Below, one piece after another: positions 27,839-36,063 of a stretch of 64,000 bases of DNA (position 1 is the first letter of the stretch; every line of letters begins with the position of its first letter). This DNA comes from Alphaproteobacteria bacterium (GTDB lineage Bacteria > Pseudomonadota > Alphaproteobacteria > Sphingomonadales > Emcibacteraceae), in the NCBI GenBank assembly GCA_030428615.1, contig JAUIDN010000003.1, positions 1-64,000 of the forward strand. Direction: 5' to 3'. Below the pieces are notes generated by a model. It was not told where the DNA came from. It ran no database searches and saw only the letters and a program-made list of their open reading frames with translations. Both the position numbers and the translations under genes were made by a program.

Positions 27839-29269
27839 ATGAATAGCGTAAAAATAACGCCCGTTATACTTTCTGGAGGATCAGGCACGCGCCTTTGGCC
27901 CATTTCACGGTCATTATACCCGAAACAGTTATTACCCCTGATTTCTGAAAAAACCATGATTCAGGAAACAGTTGAACGGGTTAAAGATCACGAAAAATTT
28001 AACGCTCCTTTATTCATTGCCAACGAAGAGCATCGATTTATCATTGCTGAACAGCTAAGGGCCATCGGCTTTGAGGATTCAAAAATTATTCTGGAGCCTG
28101 AAGGGCGTAACACCGCACCCGCCGCAGCCCTTGCAGCACTTCAAATTCAGAAAACGGACCCAAACGGGTTAATGCTTATAATGCCGTCTGATCATGCCAT
28201 CGCACACTCTGAAGCGTTTTTAACCGCAGTTAATATTGCAAAGGAGGCGGCGGTTAATCATAAATTACTTGCGTCATTTGGCATTGTACCGGACAAGCCG
28301 GAAACGGGGTATGGATATATAAAATGCGGCGAAAACCTTGAAGAAGTATACGGATGCAACATGGTTGATCAGTTCGTTGAAAAACCTGATTTAACGACGG
28401 CGCAGGAATATTTAAGCGAAGGGGGATACTATTGGAACAGTGGTATTTTTCTGTTTCCGGTCGCTCAGTACCTGGATGTTTTGGCAGCAAACGAACCGGA
28501 AATACTCGTAGCGTGCAAAAAAGCAATCGAAAAATCTGAAAGTGACATGGTTTTTATTCGTCCGGATAAAGAATCGTTCCTTGCCTCCCCTTCGGATTCC
28601 ATCGATTACGCCGTCATGGAAAAAACCGATAAGGCAGCCGTTGTTCCGGTTGACATGGGATGGAATGACGTTGGCTCATGGAATGCCCTTTGGGATATTT
28701 CCGATAAAGATAGCAACGGCAATGTCATTAATGGTGACATCATTTCACATGATAGCAAAAACTGCCTGATGAGAACTGAGGGCCCGGCGATCGCGGCCGT
28801 GGGCCTTGAAGATTTAATCGTTGTCGCGACCAAAGATGCCGTACTCGTGTGCGATAAAAACAAAACCCAGGATGTTAAGGAAATCGTCGATCAACTAAAA
28901 GCGTCTGGTCGCGATGAACATATAAGTCATACTGTCGTCTATCGCCCATGGGGATCTTATCAGACATCAGATGCCGATGACCGCTTTCAGGTAAAGCGGC
29001 TTGTTGTTAACCCTGGACAGATACTTTCGCTTCAAATGCATCACCACAGGGCCGAACATTGGGTTGTTGTTCAGGGCACTGCTGAAGTGACCATTGATGA
29101 TGAGGTTAAAACCCTGAGTGAAAATGAAAGCTGCTACATCCCGATCGGATCGACACACAGGCTTCATAACCCGGGCAAAATACCGCTTTACATTATTGAA
29201 GTACAGTCTGGATCCTACCTCGGAGAGGACGATATAGTCCGCTTTGAAGACACTTACGGAAGATCATAA
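27839..29269 (+). CDS. manC: mannose-1-phosphate guanylyltransferase/mannose-6-phosphate isomerase
   Basis: A 476-residue type II bifunctional enzyme. The N-terminal pyrophosphorylase has LSGGSGTRLWPISRS and the FVEKPD motif (residues 1-350). The C-terminal cupin isomerase has QMHHHRAEHWVVVQGTAEV. It converts mannose 6-phosphate toward GDP-mannose, a precursor for exopolysaccharide. Divergent from the sugar transferase gene across 315 bases; AAGAGGCAAGATAATC upstream supplies a modest binding site. Confidence 0.96.
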   Translation: MNSVKITPVILSGGSGTRLWPISRSLYPKQLLPLISEKTMIQETVERVKDHEKFNAPLFIANEEHRFIIAEQLRAIGFEDSKIILEPEGRNTAPAAALAALQIQKTDPNGLMLIMPSDHAIAHSEAFLTAVNIAKEAAVNHKLLASFGIVPDKPETGYGYIKCGENLEEVYGCNMVDQFVEKPDLTTAQEYLSEGGYYWNSGIFLFPVAQYLDVLAANEPEILVACKKAIEKSESDMVFIRPDKESFLASPSDSIDYAVMEKTDKAAVVPVDMGWNDVGSWNALWDISDKDSNGNVINGDIISHDSKNCLMRTEGPAIAAVGLEDLIVVATKDAVLVCDKNKTQDVKEIVDQLKASGRDEHISHTVVYRPWGSYQTSDADDRFQVKRLVVNPGQILSLQMHHHRAEHWVVVQGTAEVTIDDEVKTLSENESCYIPIGSTHRLHNPGKIPLYIIEVQSGSYLGEDDIVRFEDTYGRS

Positions 29270-29349
29270 TAGAAACTCCCTTGTTTTTAACGATTGTTTT
29301 GTCCTATCTTATAGACAAAATAATCCGCAAACTAATTAGGGAACATTCA

Positions 29350-31035
29350 ATGATCAATAAAATCATGCTTGCTATCGGCGCATGCGCGTTAATGACATCT
29401 GCGTCATACGCCCAAAGCTGCAAAGAAGCAGACATCGTACTGAAAAACGGTGTTGTTTATACCGTAAATGATAATCAACCAACCGCAGAAGCTATTGCCA
29501 TCCTTAGCAGCAAATTAATTTACGTCGGTGACAATATTGGGGTGGAACGTTACGCCTGTGGTGATGCCAATGTCATTGATCTTGCGGGGAAAGCGGTTTA
29601 TCCCGGCCTTATAGACGCCCATGGGCATCTATCAGGTGTCGGCTTTCGCGAAGTCAATCTCAACCTTCAGGGCATCAATAGTCTTGCTGAAGCGATCACA
29701 AAAGTGAAAGAATACGCCGACGCAAACCCTGACCTTCCGTGGATAGTCGGTCGCGGATGGATTGAAAAAGTCTGGCCGGAAAATCGTTTTCCAAATCGTC
29801 AAGACCTTGATGCAATCGTGCCGGACCGACCGGTTTATCTTACCCGCGCCGATGGCCATGCGGCAGTGATCAATACTGTTGCCATGAATATGGCGGAAAT
29901 TACCGGCACGACCGAAGCACCAAGCGGCGGCGCGATTAATCTTGATGAAAATGGTGAACCAACCGGTATGCTTATTGACAAGGCGATGAACCTTGTTCGT
30001 CCGCTCATCCCGCCGGTATCACGTGAACAAAACAAAGAAGCGCTACGCGCGGCAACCGAACGCAATGTCAGTCTTGGCTGGACCGGTTTTCACAATGCCG
30101 GCACGACCTATAGCGAACTTGAACAAATGCGTGAACTACGCGCGGAAGGAAAATTAAAACACCGCGTTTATCAGGCGATCCGCCCGATGCTTTATCCGGA
30201 AGATGCGGAAATCATTTATCAGGCCGGCGGCGAAATAGATCCGGAACATTATGTAACCGCGCGCCAGTTTAAAATTACCGTTGATGGCGCGCTCGGCTCC
30301 CGCGGTGCCGGCTTTCTTGAGCCATATGCCGATTATGATACAGTTGGCTTAGTGCGGTATAACGAAGATGATCTTCGCCCCCTCCTTATCCGCGGCCTTG
30401 AAACAGGGGTACAGTTTCAGGTCCATGCCATTGGTGACGCGGCAAACCGCATGGTGCTTAATGCCTATGAACAGGCGTTAAATGCCGTACCAAAATCGAA
30501 ACGTGCCGTCGCCGACCCGAGGTGGCGGATTGAACATGCACAAAATGTCCAGCCGGAAGATGTTGACCGTTTTATTGATCTGGATATTCTGCCGTCCATG
30601 CAGCCATCACACGCGATCGGGGATCTTCATTTTGCGGGCCAGCGCCTCGGCATCGACCGCTTGGCAAACGCTTATCTTTGGCGGACATTTATTGATAAAG
30701 GGGCGATTATCCCCGGCGGCACTGACCAGCCGGTCGAAATCGGTGACCCACGGATTGAGTTTTACGCGGCGATTGCCCGTAAGGATCTTGACGGCTATTC
30801 CGGCGAAGGATGGCACCCGGAACTTAAAGTCACCCGCGAGGAAGCCTTGAAGATGTTCACAATCTGGGCCGCTTACTCAGCATTTCAGGAAAATGTACTT
30901 GGGTCCCTTGAAGTAGGAAAATTGGCAGACATCAGCATTTTTGATAAAGATCTGATGACCATTCCTGAAAGTGAAATTATGTCGTCAAATAACGTCATGA
31001 CCATCGTTCATGGTGAAATTGTTTATCAAAAATAA
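29350..31035 (+). CDS. exported amidohydrolase, Amidohydro_3 family (paralogue 1)
   Basis: 561 residues from ATG 29350 (AGGGA upstream); an in-frame TTG at 29281 is rejected. A signal peptide ends near ASYAQ. The metal-dependent hydrolase core has AHGHLSGVGF (HxH metal site), TVDGALGSRGAG, QVHAIGDAANR, WRIEHAQNV and GGTDQPVE (final Asp). This matches the YtcJ-like family that hydrolyses cyclic or N-acyl amides; the substrate is unknown. Unlike the two paralogues downstream it has no lipobox, so it is predicted to be periplasmic and soluble. A terminator follows. Confidence 0.9.
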   Translation: MINKIMLAIGACALMTSASYAQSCKEADIVLKNGVVYTVNDNQPTAEAIAILSSKLIYVGDNIGVERYACGDANVIDLAGKAVYPGLIDAHGHLSGVGFREVNLNLQGINSLAEAITKVKEYADANPDLPWIVGRGWIEKVWPENRFPNRQDLDAIVPDRPVYLTRADGHAAVINTVAMNMAEITGTTEAPSGGAINLDENGEPTGMLIDKAMNLVRPLIPPVSREQNKEALRAATERNVSLGWTGFHNAGTTYSELEQMRELRAEGKLKHRVYQAIRPMLYPEDAEIIYQAGGEIDPEHYVTARQFKITVDGALGSRGAGFLEPYADYDTVGLVRYNEDDLRPLLIRGLETGVQFQVHAIGDAANRMVLNAYEQALNAVPKSKRAVADPRWRIEHAQNVQPEDVDRFIDLDILPSMQPSHAIGDLHFAGQRLGIDRLANAYLWRTFIDKGAIIPGGTDQPVEIGDPRIEFYAAIARKDLDGYSGEGWHPELKVTREEALKMFTIWAAYSAFQENVLGSLEVGKLADISIFDKDLMTIPESEIMSSNNVMTIVHGEIVYQK

Positions 31036-31057
31036 CCCTGGCAAATAATAACCCTTC

Positions 31058-31088
31058 AGAAGGCCGCTAATAATTTTAGCGGCCTTCT
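31058..31088 (+). terminator. terminator after amidohydrolase 1
   Basis: The arms AGAAGGCCGCTAA (31058-31070) and TTAGCGGCCTTCT (31076-31088) pair over 13 bases around a 5-base loop, followed by TACTTTTGG. The tail is short of T residues but the stem is very stable. Confidence 0.8.
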
Positions 31089-31120
31089 TACTTTTGGCTT
31101 GCAATTTTATTATACCAGTT

Positions 31121-31142
31121 GTACCCTTATATCATATGGTAC
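31121..31142. promoter_or_regulatory. candidate GntR operator
   Basis: GTACC-N12-GGTAC forms an inverted repeat 17 bases upstream of the gntR start, within a probable promoter region (TTGCAA at 31099). Such placement fits autoregulation by a YtrA-type repressor; the half-sites are short, so this is tentative. Confidence 0.45.
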
Positions 31143-31158
31143 ATATTAAAGAGTGAAT

Positions 31159-31545
31159 ATGGAAATAGTAATTGATATCGATGATCAAACACCGCTTTTT
31201 ACCCAACTTATAGAACAGATAAAAAAAGCGGTTCAAAATGAATCGCTTTTAGCGGGAGATCCCCTGCCGTCAATTCGACAGCTTGCCAAGGATCTTGATT
31301 TGAATAATAAAACCGTCGCCAAAGCTTACCAGCTTCTGGAGCGGGATCAGGTAATCGTTACGCGTGGATATAGGGGAAGCTTCATTCACGAGCATGCCAA
31401 AATAAACAGTAGTAGAGATCTAAATGCATGGATCTCAAGTGAAATAACAAAAGCAATAGAAACTCTAAAAGCATCCGGCGCCACTGATAGTGAAATCAGA
31501 ATCGCATTTACTGAAGCCATGAACAATGATTCAAACGAGAATTAA
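31159..31545 (+). CDS. GntR-family regulator, YtrA subfamily
   Basis: About 128 residues from ATG 31159. The winged helix-turn-helix occupies residues 10-75 (DDQTPLFTQLIEQIKKAV, DPLPSIRQLAKDL, NNKTVAKAYQLLERDQVI). The short C-terminal helix without a large effector domain is typical of the YtrA type, which usually represses a linked membrane-protein operon. Three bases separate its stop from the next gene. Confidence 0.9.
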   Translation: MEIVIDIDDQTPLFTQLIEQIKKAVQNESLLAGDPLPSIRQLAKDLDLNNKTVAKAYQLLERDQVIVTRGYRGSFIHEHAKINSSRDLNAWISSEITKAIETLKASGATDSEIRIAFTEAMNNDSNEN

Positions 31546-31548
31546 AAA

Positions 31549-32406
31549 ATGACCGTTACAATAATTTTATACATCGCCATAATATGTCAAATATATTTGC
31601 TGTCCTATTTTTTTCCACAAAAAATAATAGACCGGATAAATTATGTTCTTTCTCATTACCCGGCTTCCACCCATCCGAAGCTTTATCCAAGTGAAAATAG
31701 CGCAGAAAAGGCAACAAGTAGATTAAAGCAATTCAAATTACTGACCAGATCTACAATAATCTTGGGGTTCGCATTATCGCTTCTGGCGGTATTTACAAAG
31801 ACCAAAATCAACGACGTGATGGTTTTTTTCTTTAGTATGCTTCAAGTTCTGCCCTTTATCCTGTTGGAGATATCCGAACTCAAGTATTATAAAATGATGC
31901 GTAAGGAAAACACTTCAAATAAACGGACTGCAGTTCTTAAACCCCGGCGCTATTTCAATTACATATCCCCTCTCAAATTTTCGGTTGCCGTGGCTGCCTT
32001 AGGCATATACATCGTCTTCAATTTTTACAGAAATGACTTTAACATTTCGCTTAGCGGGGATGGTATCATCACTCTGGTGACACTCGCGATCGTGCATGTT
32101 TATTTCGCCATAATAGTATTCTGGTTGATGCGTGGAAAAAAAATAAACCCACTTATGGAACACAAAGACCGGGAACGGCATATCGGCAGCGTGATCAATA
32201 CTACTTATTATACCAGTGTCGCGATGAGTGTTTTTTTGCTGGTTTACGGTCTTATCCAGCATCTTGGACTTGACGAATGGAAACCATTATTAATGAGTAT
32301 ATATTTTCAGATGATCGTGTTTCTTGGGATAGGAACAATGTTAAAAACAAATAGTATCGATAAAATCAATTTCGACGTTTATCGCAAGGATGCGAACGCA
32401 ACCTGA
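31549..32406 (+). CDS. multi-pass membrane protein, unknown function
   Basis: A 285-residue protein with about six to seven hydrophobic helices (for example 2-22, 67-85, 92-108, 148-165, 178-198, 220-240, 252-270) and a basic central loop NKRTAVLKPRRYF. No domain is recognised. It is transcribed with the GntR regulator, which in YtrA-type systems often controls a transporter or membrane stress protein, so it is a probable target. Confidence 0.65.
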   Translation: MTVTIILYIAIICQIYLLSYFFPQKIIDRINYVLSHYPASTHPKLYPSENSAEKATSRLKQFKLLTRSTIILGFALSLLAVFTKTKINDVMVFFFSMLQVLPFILLEISELKYYKMMRKENTSNKRTAVLKPRRYFNYISPLKFSVAVAALGIYIVFNFYRNDFNISLSGDGIITLVTLAIVHVYFAIIVFWLMRGKKINPLMEHKDRERHIGSVINTTYYTSVAMSVFLLVYGLIQHLGLDEWKPLLMSIYFQMIVFLGIGTMLKTNSIDKINFDVYRKDANAT

Positions 32407-32558
32407 TAGATTTTTAACATCTCCGTGTCCACCTCCTAAAATATGCAGAAAATAACATTATTGATCACGATCATTAAAAAAGCCGTTGATATCTGCTACC
32501 GATAGGGCTTATCCTGCTTTTAATAAAAAATCACGAGATATATATAGAGGACATATTA

Positions 32559-34277
32559 ATGATCAAAAAATTACTGCTCGCTACAGCGGCCGTTGGCCTG
32601 ATTGCGGGATGTTCAAAAATTGAAACGGATGAAGAAACAACTGACAATACATCTGATATGGCTGCTGTTTGCACACCCGCCGATATCGTCCTGACAAACG
32701 GTATTGTCTATACGGTAAATGAAAATAACCCATCAGCCGAAGCAATCGCGATAAAAGACCATAAATTCATTTATGTTGGCGACAACGACGGTGCGGCACG
32801 ATACGCATGTGGGGACGCCAACGTCATAGATCTTAGTGGTCAGGCAGTCTATCCCGGACTTATCGAAAGTCACGGTCACATATCAGGTGTCGGATTCCGT
32901 GAGGTAAGCCTGAACCTTCAGGGCATTGAAAGCCTTGCAGAAATGTTGGACGCTGTTAAAACATATGCAGATGCAAACCCCGACCAAACATGGATTAACG
33001 GCCGCGGTTGGATTGAAAAAGTATGGCCGGAAAAAAGATTTCCAAATCGCCAGGACCTTGATGCGATTGTGCCGGATCGCCCGGTGACGCTTCGCCGTGC
33101 TGATGGCCACGCCCTTGTCGCAAATACAAAGGCACTTGAAGCCGCCAACATAACCGGTACGACCGAAAACCCAGTCGGCGGTCATATTAATCTGGATGAA
33201 AACGGCGAGCCGACAGGTATGCTGATTGACACAGCCATGCGTTATATCAGCCCGCTTATTCCGCGCCCTACCCGCGAACAGACAAAAGCCGCCATTCAGG
33301 CTGGTACCGAAAGAAATGTAAGTCTTGGCTGGACCAGTTTTCAGAATGCCGGAAGCTCATATGAAGCTTTTGAGATGATGAAAGAGCTTCATCAGGAAGG
33401 CAAGCTAGCTCACCGCATCTATGATGCTATGGGATATGGTGACAGTTCCGCCCGACTTATCAACGAGGGTGCGCAGATCGATCCGGAAGACTACCTGACC
33501 GTCCGTGATATTAAAGTGGTTATGGACGGCGCACTCGGCTCCCGCGGTGCGGCCTTCATCGAACCCTATGCCGATTATGACACACGCGGTCTAATGCGCT
33601 ACACGGTTGATGAACTTAAACCAATGCTGATTGACGCCCTAAAAGCAGGTATTCAGGTTGAAACCCATGCGATTGGGGACGACGCCAACCGCAAAGTACT
33701 GGACGCATATGAAATCGCATTTAACACTGTTCCGAAATCACAACGTAAGGTAAATGACCCTCGCTGGCGGATCGAACATGCGCAGAATATTCAACCAAAT
33801 GACGTTGACCGTTTCATTGATCTGGACGTTATTCCGTCCATGCAGGCGTCACACGCCATTGGTGATCTTCATTTTGCTGGTGACCGCCTTGGCATTGAAC
33901 GTCTTGCCAATGCCTATCTTTGGAGGACATTGATCGATAAAGGGGCAATTATACCGGGCGGTTCCGACCAACCGGTGGAAATTGGCGATCCGCGCATTGA
34001 ATTTTACGCGGCTGTTGCCCGTAAAGACCTGAATGGCTATTCCGGTGAAGGCTGGCATCCGGAACTTGCGGTCACCCGCGAAGAAGCCCTTAAAATGCTT
34101 ACGATCTGGGGGGCCTATGCCGCATTTCAGGAAGACAAACTTGGGTCAATTGAAATCGGGAAATGGGCAGACGTCGCCGTATTTGATAAAGACTGGATGA
34201 CCATTCCGCTCGATCAGATTATGTCTTCCGAGAACACCCTGACCATTGTTCACGGACAAATCAAACATCAGAAATAA
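32559..34277 (+). CDS. amidohydrolase lipoprotein, Amidohydro_3 family (paralogue 2)
   Basis: 572 residues. Lipoprotein signal MIKKLLLATAAVGLIAGCSK with a good lipobox (IAGC), so membrane-anchored. The core motifs match paralogue 1: SHGHISGVGF, VMDGALGSRGAA, HAIGDDANRKV, WRIEHAQNI, GGSDQPVE. The binding site AGAGGAC lies upstream. It precedes paralogue 3 by 30 bases, probably one operon. About 150 bases upstream hold no gene. Substrate unknown. Confidence 0.9.
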   Translation: MIKKLLLATAAVGLIAGCSKIETDEETTDNTSDMAAVCTPADIVLTNGIVYTVNENNPSAEAIAIKDHKFIYVGDNDGAARYACGDANVIDLSGQAVYPGLIESHGHISGVGFREVSLNLQGIESLAEMLDAVKTYADANPDQTWINGRGWIEKVWPEKRFPNRQDLDAIVPDRPVTLRRADGHALVANTKALEAANITGTTENPVGGHINLDENGEPTGMLIDTAMRYISPLIPRPTREQTKAAIQAGTERNVSLGWTSFQNAGSSYEAFEMMKELHQEGKLAHRIYDAMGYGDSSARLINEGAQIDPEDYLTVRDIKVVMDGALGSRGAAFIEPYADYDTRGLMRYTVDELKPMLIDALKAGIQVETHAIGDDANRKVLDAYEIAFNTVPKSQRKVNDPRWRIEHAQNIQPNDVDRFIDLDVIPSMQASHAIGDLHFAGDRLGIERLANAYLWRTLIDKGAIIPGGSDQPVEIGDPRIEFYAAVARKDLNGYSGEGWHPELAVTREEALKMLTIWGAYAAFQEDKLGSIEIGKWADVAVFDKDWMTIPLDQIMSSENTLTIVHGQIKHQK

Positions 34278-34307
34278 GTTCTGTAAATTATAGTATGAGG
34301 AAAACAA

Positions 34308-36014
34308 ATGTTTAAAAATATATTGCTCACCACCGCCTTGGTAGGTGTGCTTTCTGCTTGCTCATCCGAGCAGCAGACATCAGAAAGTACAGAACAGGCG
34401 CAGAACTGTTTGGCGGCAGACATCGTTCTGACCAACGGGAACGTCTATACCGTAAATGAAAATCAACCCACCGCGCAGGCCGTTGCCACACTTGGCTCTA
34501 AAATCATTTATGTTGGTGATAACGATGGCGCCGCGCAGTATGCCTGTGGCGATGCGAATGTTATTGATCTGGCCGGTAAAGCCGTTTACCCCGGGCTGAT
34601 CGAGTCCCATGGTCACATATCCTATGTCGGCTTTCGCGAAGTGAATTTGAATCTCCAAGGTATTAATAGTCTGGCGGAAATGCTTGCTGCGGTAAAAAAA
34701 TATGCCGATGACAATCCCGATCTCGAATGGATAAACGGCGGCGGCTGGATTGAAAAAACATGGCCGGAAGCGCGCTTCCCGACCCGTCAGGAACTTGATG
34801 CAATTGTTCCAGACCGTCCGGTAACACTAAGCCGCGCTGACGGACATGGTATGGTTGTGAACAGCCTTGCTTTGGAGAAAGCAAATATTACCGGAAGTTC
34901 GGTTGCACCGGTTGGCGGACACATCAATCTTGACGAAAATGGTGAACCGACAGGAATGCTTATTGATACAGCGATTGACGCCGTCAGTGCGTTAATCCCG
35001 CAACCAACCAGAGCACAAACAAAAGATGCCATCGAAGCGGGTACGATCAGAAATGCTCGGCTCGGCTGGACAGGTTTCCAGAATGCCGGAAGCTCATCAG
35101 AAGAATACGAACTCATGAAAGAACTACACGCCGAAGGCAAACTGGCACACCGCATTTATAACGCCATGTGGTATGGTGAAGCCTCACAGCAGCTGCTCGA
35201 CAATGGTGTTGAAATTGATCCTGAGGATTATTTAACCCTGCGTGGCATTAAAATCATTATGGATGGGGCACTCGGCTCCCGCGGGGCGGCGTTCATTGAA
35301 CCCTACGCCGATTATGATACACGAGGACTTCTTCGTTACACGGCAGATGAGATTAAACCTACACTGGTTGATGCATTAAAGAAGGGCATTCAGATCGAAA
35401 TACATGCCATTGGCGACGATGCGAACCGGTTGGTGCTCGATGCTTACGAACAAGCATTTAACGAAGTACCGGAAGCAGAACGCGCCATCGCGAACCCAAG
35501 GTGGCGTATTGAACATGCGCAAAATATTCAACCGGATGATGTTGACCGATTTATAGAATTGGACATTATTCCGTCCATGCAGCCGTCGCACGCGATCGGT
35601 GATTTACATTTTGCCGGTGAACGTCTTGGTATTGAACGTCTTGCCAATGCGTATCTATGGCGCACGCTAATTGACAAGGGTGCCAAAATTGCCGGTGGTT
35701 CCGACCAACCGGTGGAAATTGGTGATCCGCGCATTGAATTTTATGCGGCTGTTGCCCGTAAGGACCTTGACGGTTATTCCGGTGAAGGCTGGCATCCGGA
35801 ACTTGCAGTCACCCGCGAAGAAGCCCTTAAAATGTTTACCATCTGGGCCGCAAATGCTGCTTTTCAGGAAAATGAACTTGGTTCCATTGAAGTCGGTAAA
35901 TTTGCTGACTTCAGTGTATTTGACAAAGACTGGATGACCATTCCACTTGACCAGATCATGTCTTCTGAAAATGTTCTCACCATCGTTCATGGTGATATCA
36001 AGTATCAGCAATAA
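34308..36014 (+). CDS. amidohydrolase lipoprotein, Amidohydro_3 family (paralogue 3)
   Basis: 568 residues. The lipobox is in LVGVLSACSS, followed by the same hydrolase core (ESHGHISYVGF, IMDGALGSRGAA, EIHAIGDDANR, WRIEHAQNI, GGSDQPVEIGDPRIEFYAA). By eye it is closer to paralogue 2 than to paralogue 1. Likely an outer-membrane-anchored cyclic amide or N-acyl hydrolase. The three-gene tandem array implies repeated duplication. A bidirectional terminator follows the stop. Confidence 0.9.
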   Translation: MFKNILLTTALVGVLSACSSEQQTSESTEQAQNCLAADIVLTNGNVYTVNENQPTAQAVATLGSKIIYVGDNDGAAQYACGDANVIDLAGKAVYPGLIESHGHISYVGFREVNLNLQGINSLAEMLAAVKKYADDNPDLEWINGGGWIEKTWPEARFPTRQELDAIVPDRPVTLSRADGHGMVVNSLALEKANITGSSVAPVGGHINLDENGEPTGMLIDTAIDAVSALIPQPTRAQTKDAIEAGTIRNARLGWTGFQNAGSSSEEYELMKELHAEGKLAHRIYNAMWYGEASQQLLDNGVEIDPEDYLTLRGIKIIMDGALGSRGAAFIEPYADYDTRGLLRYTADEIKPTLVDALKKGIQIEIHAIGDDANRLVLDAYEQAFNEVPEAERAIANPRWRIEHAQNIQPDDVDRFIELDIIPSMQPSHAIGDLHFAGERLGIERLANAYLWRTLIDKGAKIAGGSDQPVEIGDPRIEFYAAVARKDLDGYSGEGWHPELAVTREEALKMFTIWAANAAFQENELGSIEVGKFADFSVFDKDWMTIPLDQIMSSENVLTIVHGDIKYQQ

Positions 36015-36034
36015 TTATATACGACTTTAAAATG

Positions 36035-36063
36035 AAAAGGCCGCTTTAGCAGCGGCCTTTTTT
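36035..36063. terminator. bidirectional terminator between amidohydrolase 3 and pepN
   Basis: AAAGGCCGCT-TTAGC-AGCGGCCTTT: 10 pairs with A residues before and TTTTTT after. It serves the plus-strand amidohydrolases and, in reverse, pepN, whose stop codon begins at 36062-36064. Confidence 0.88.
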
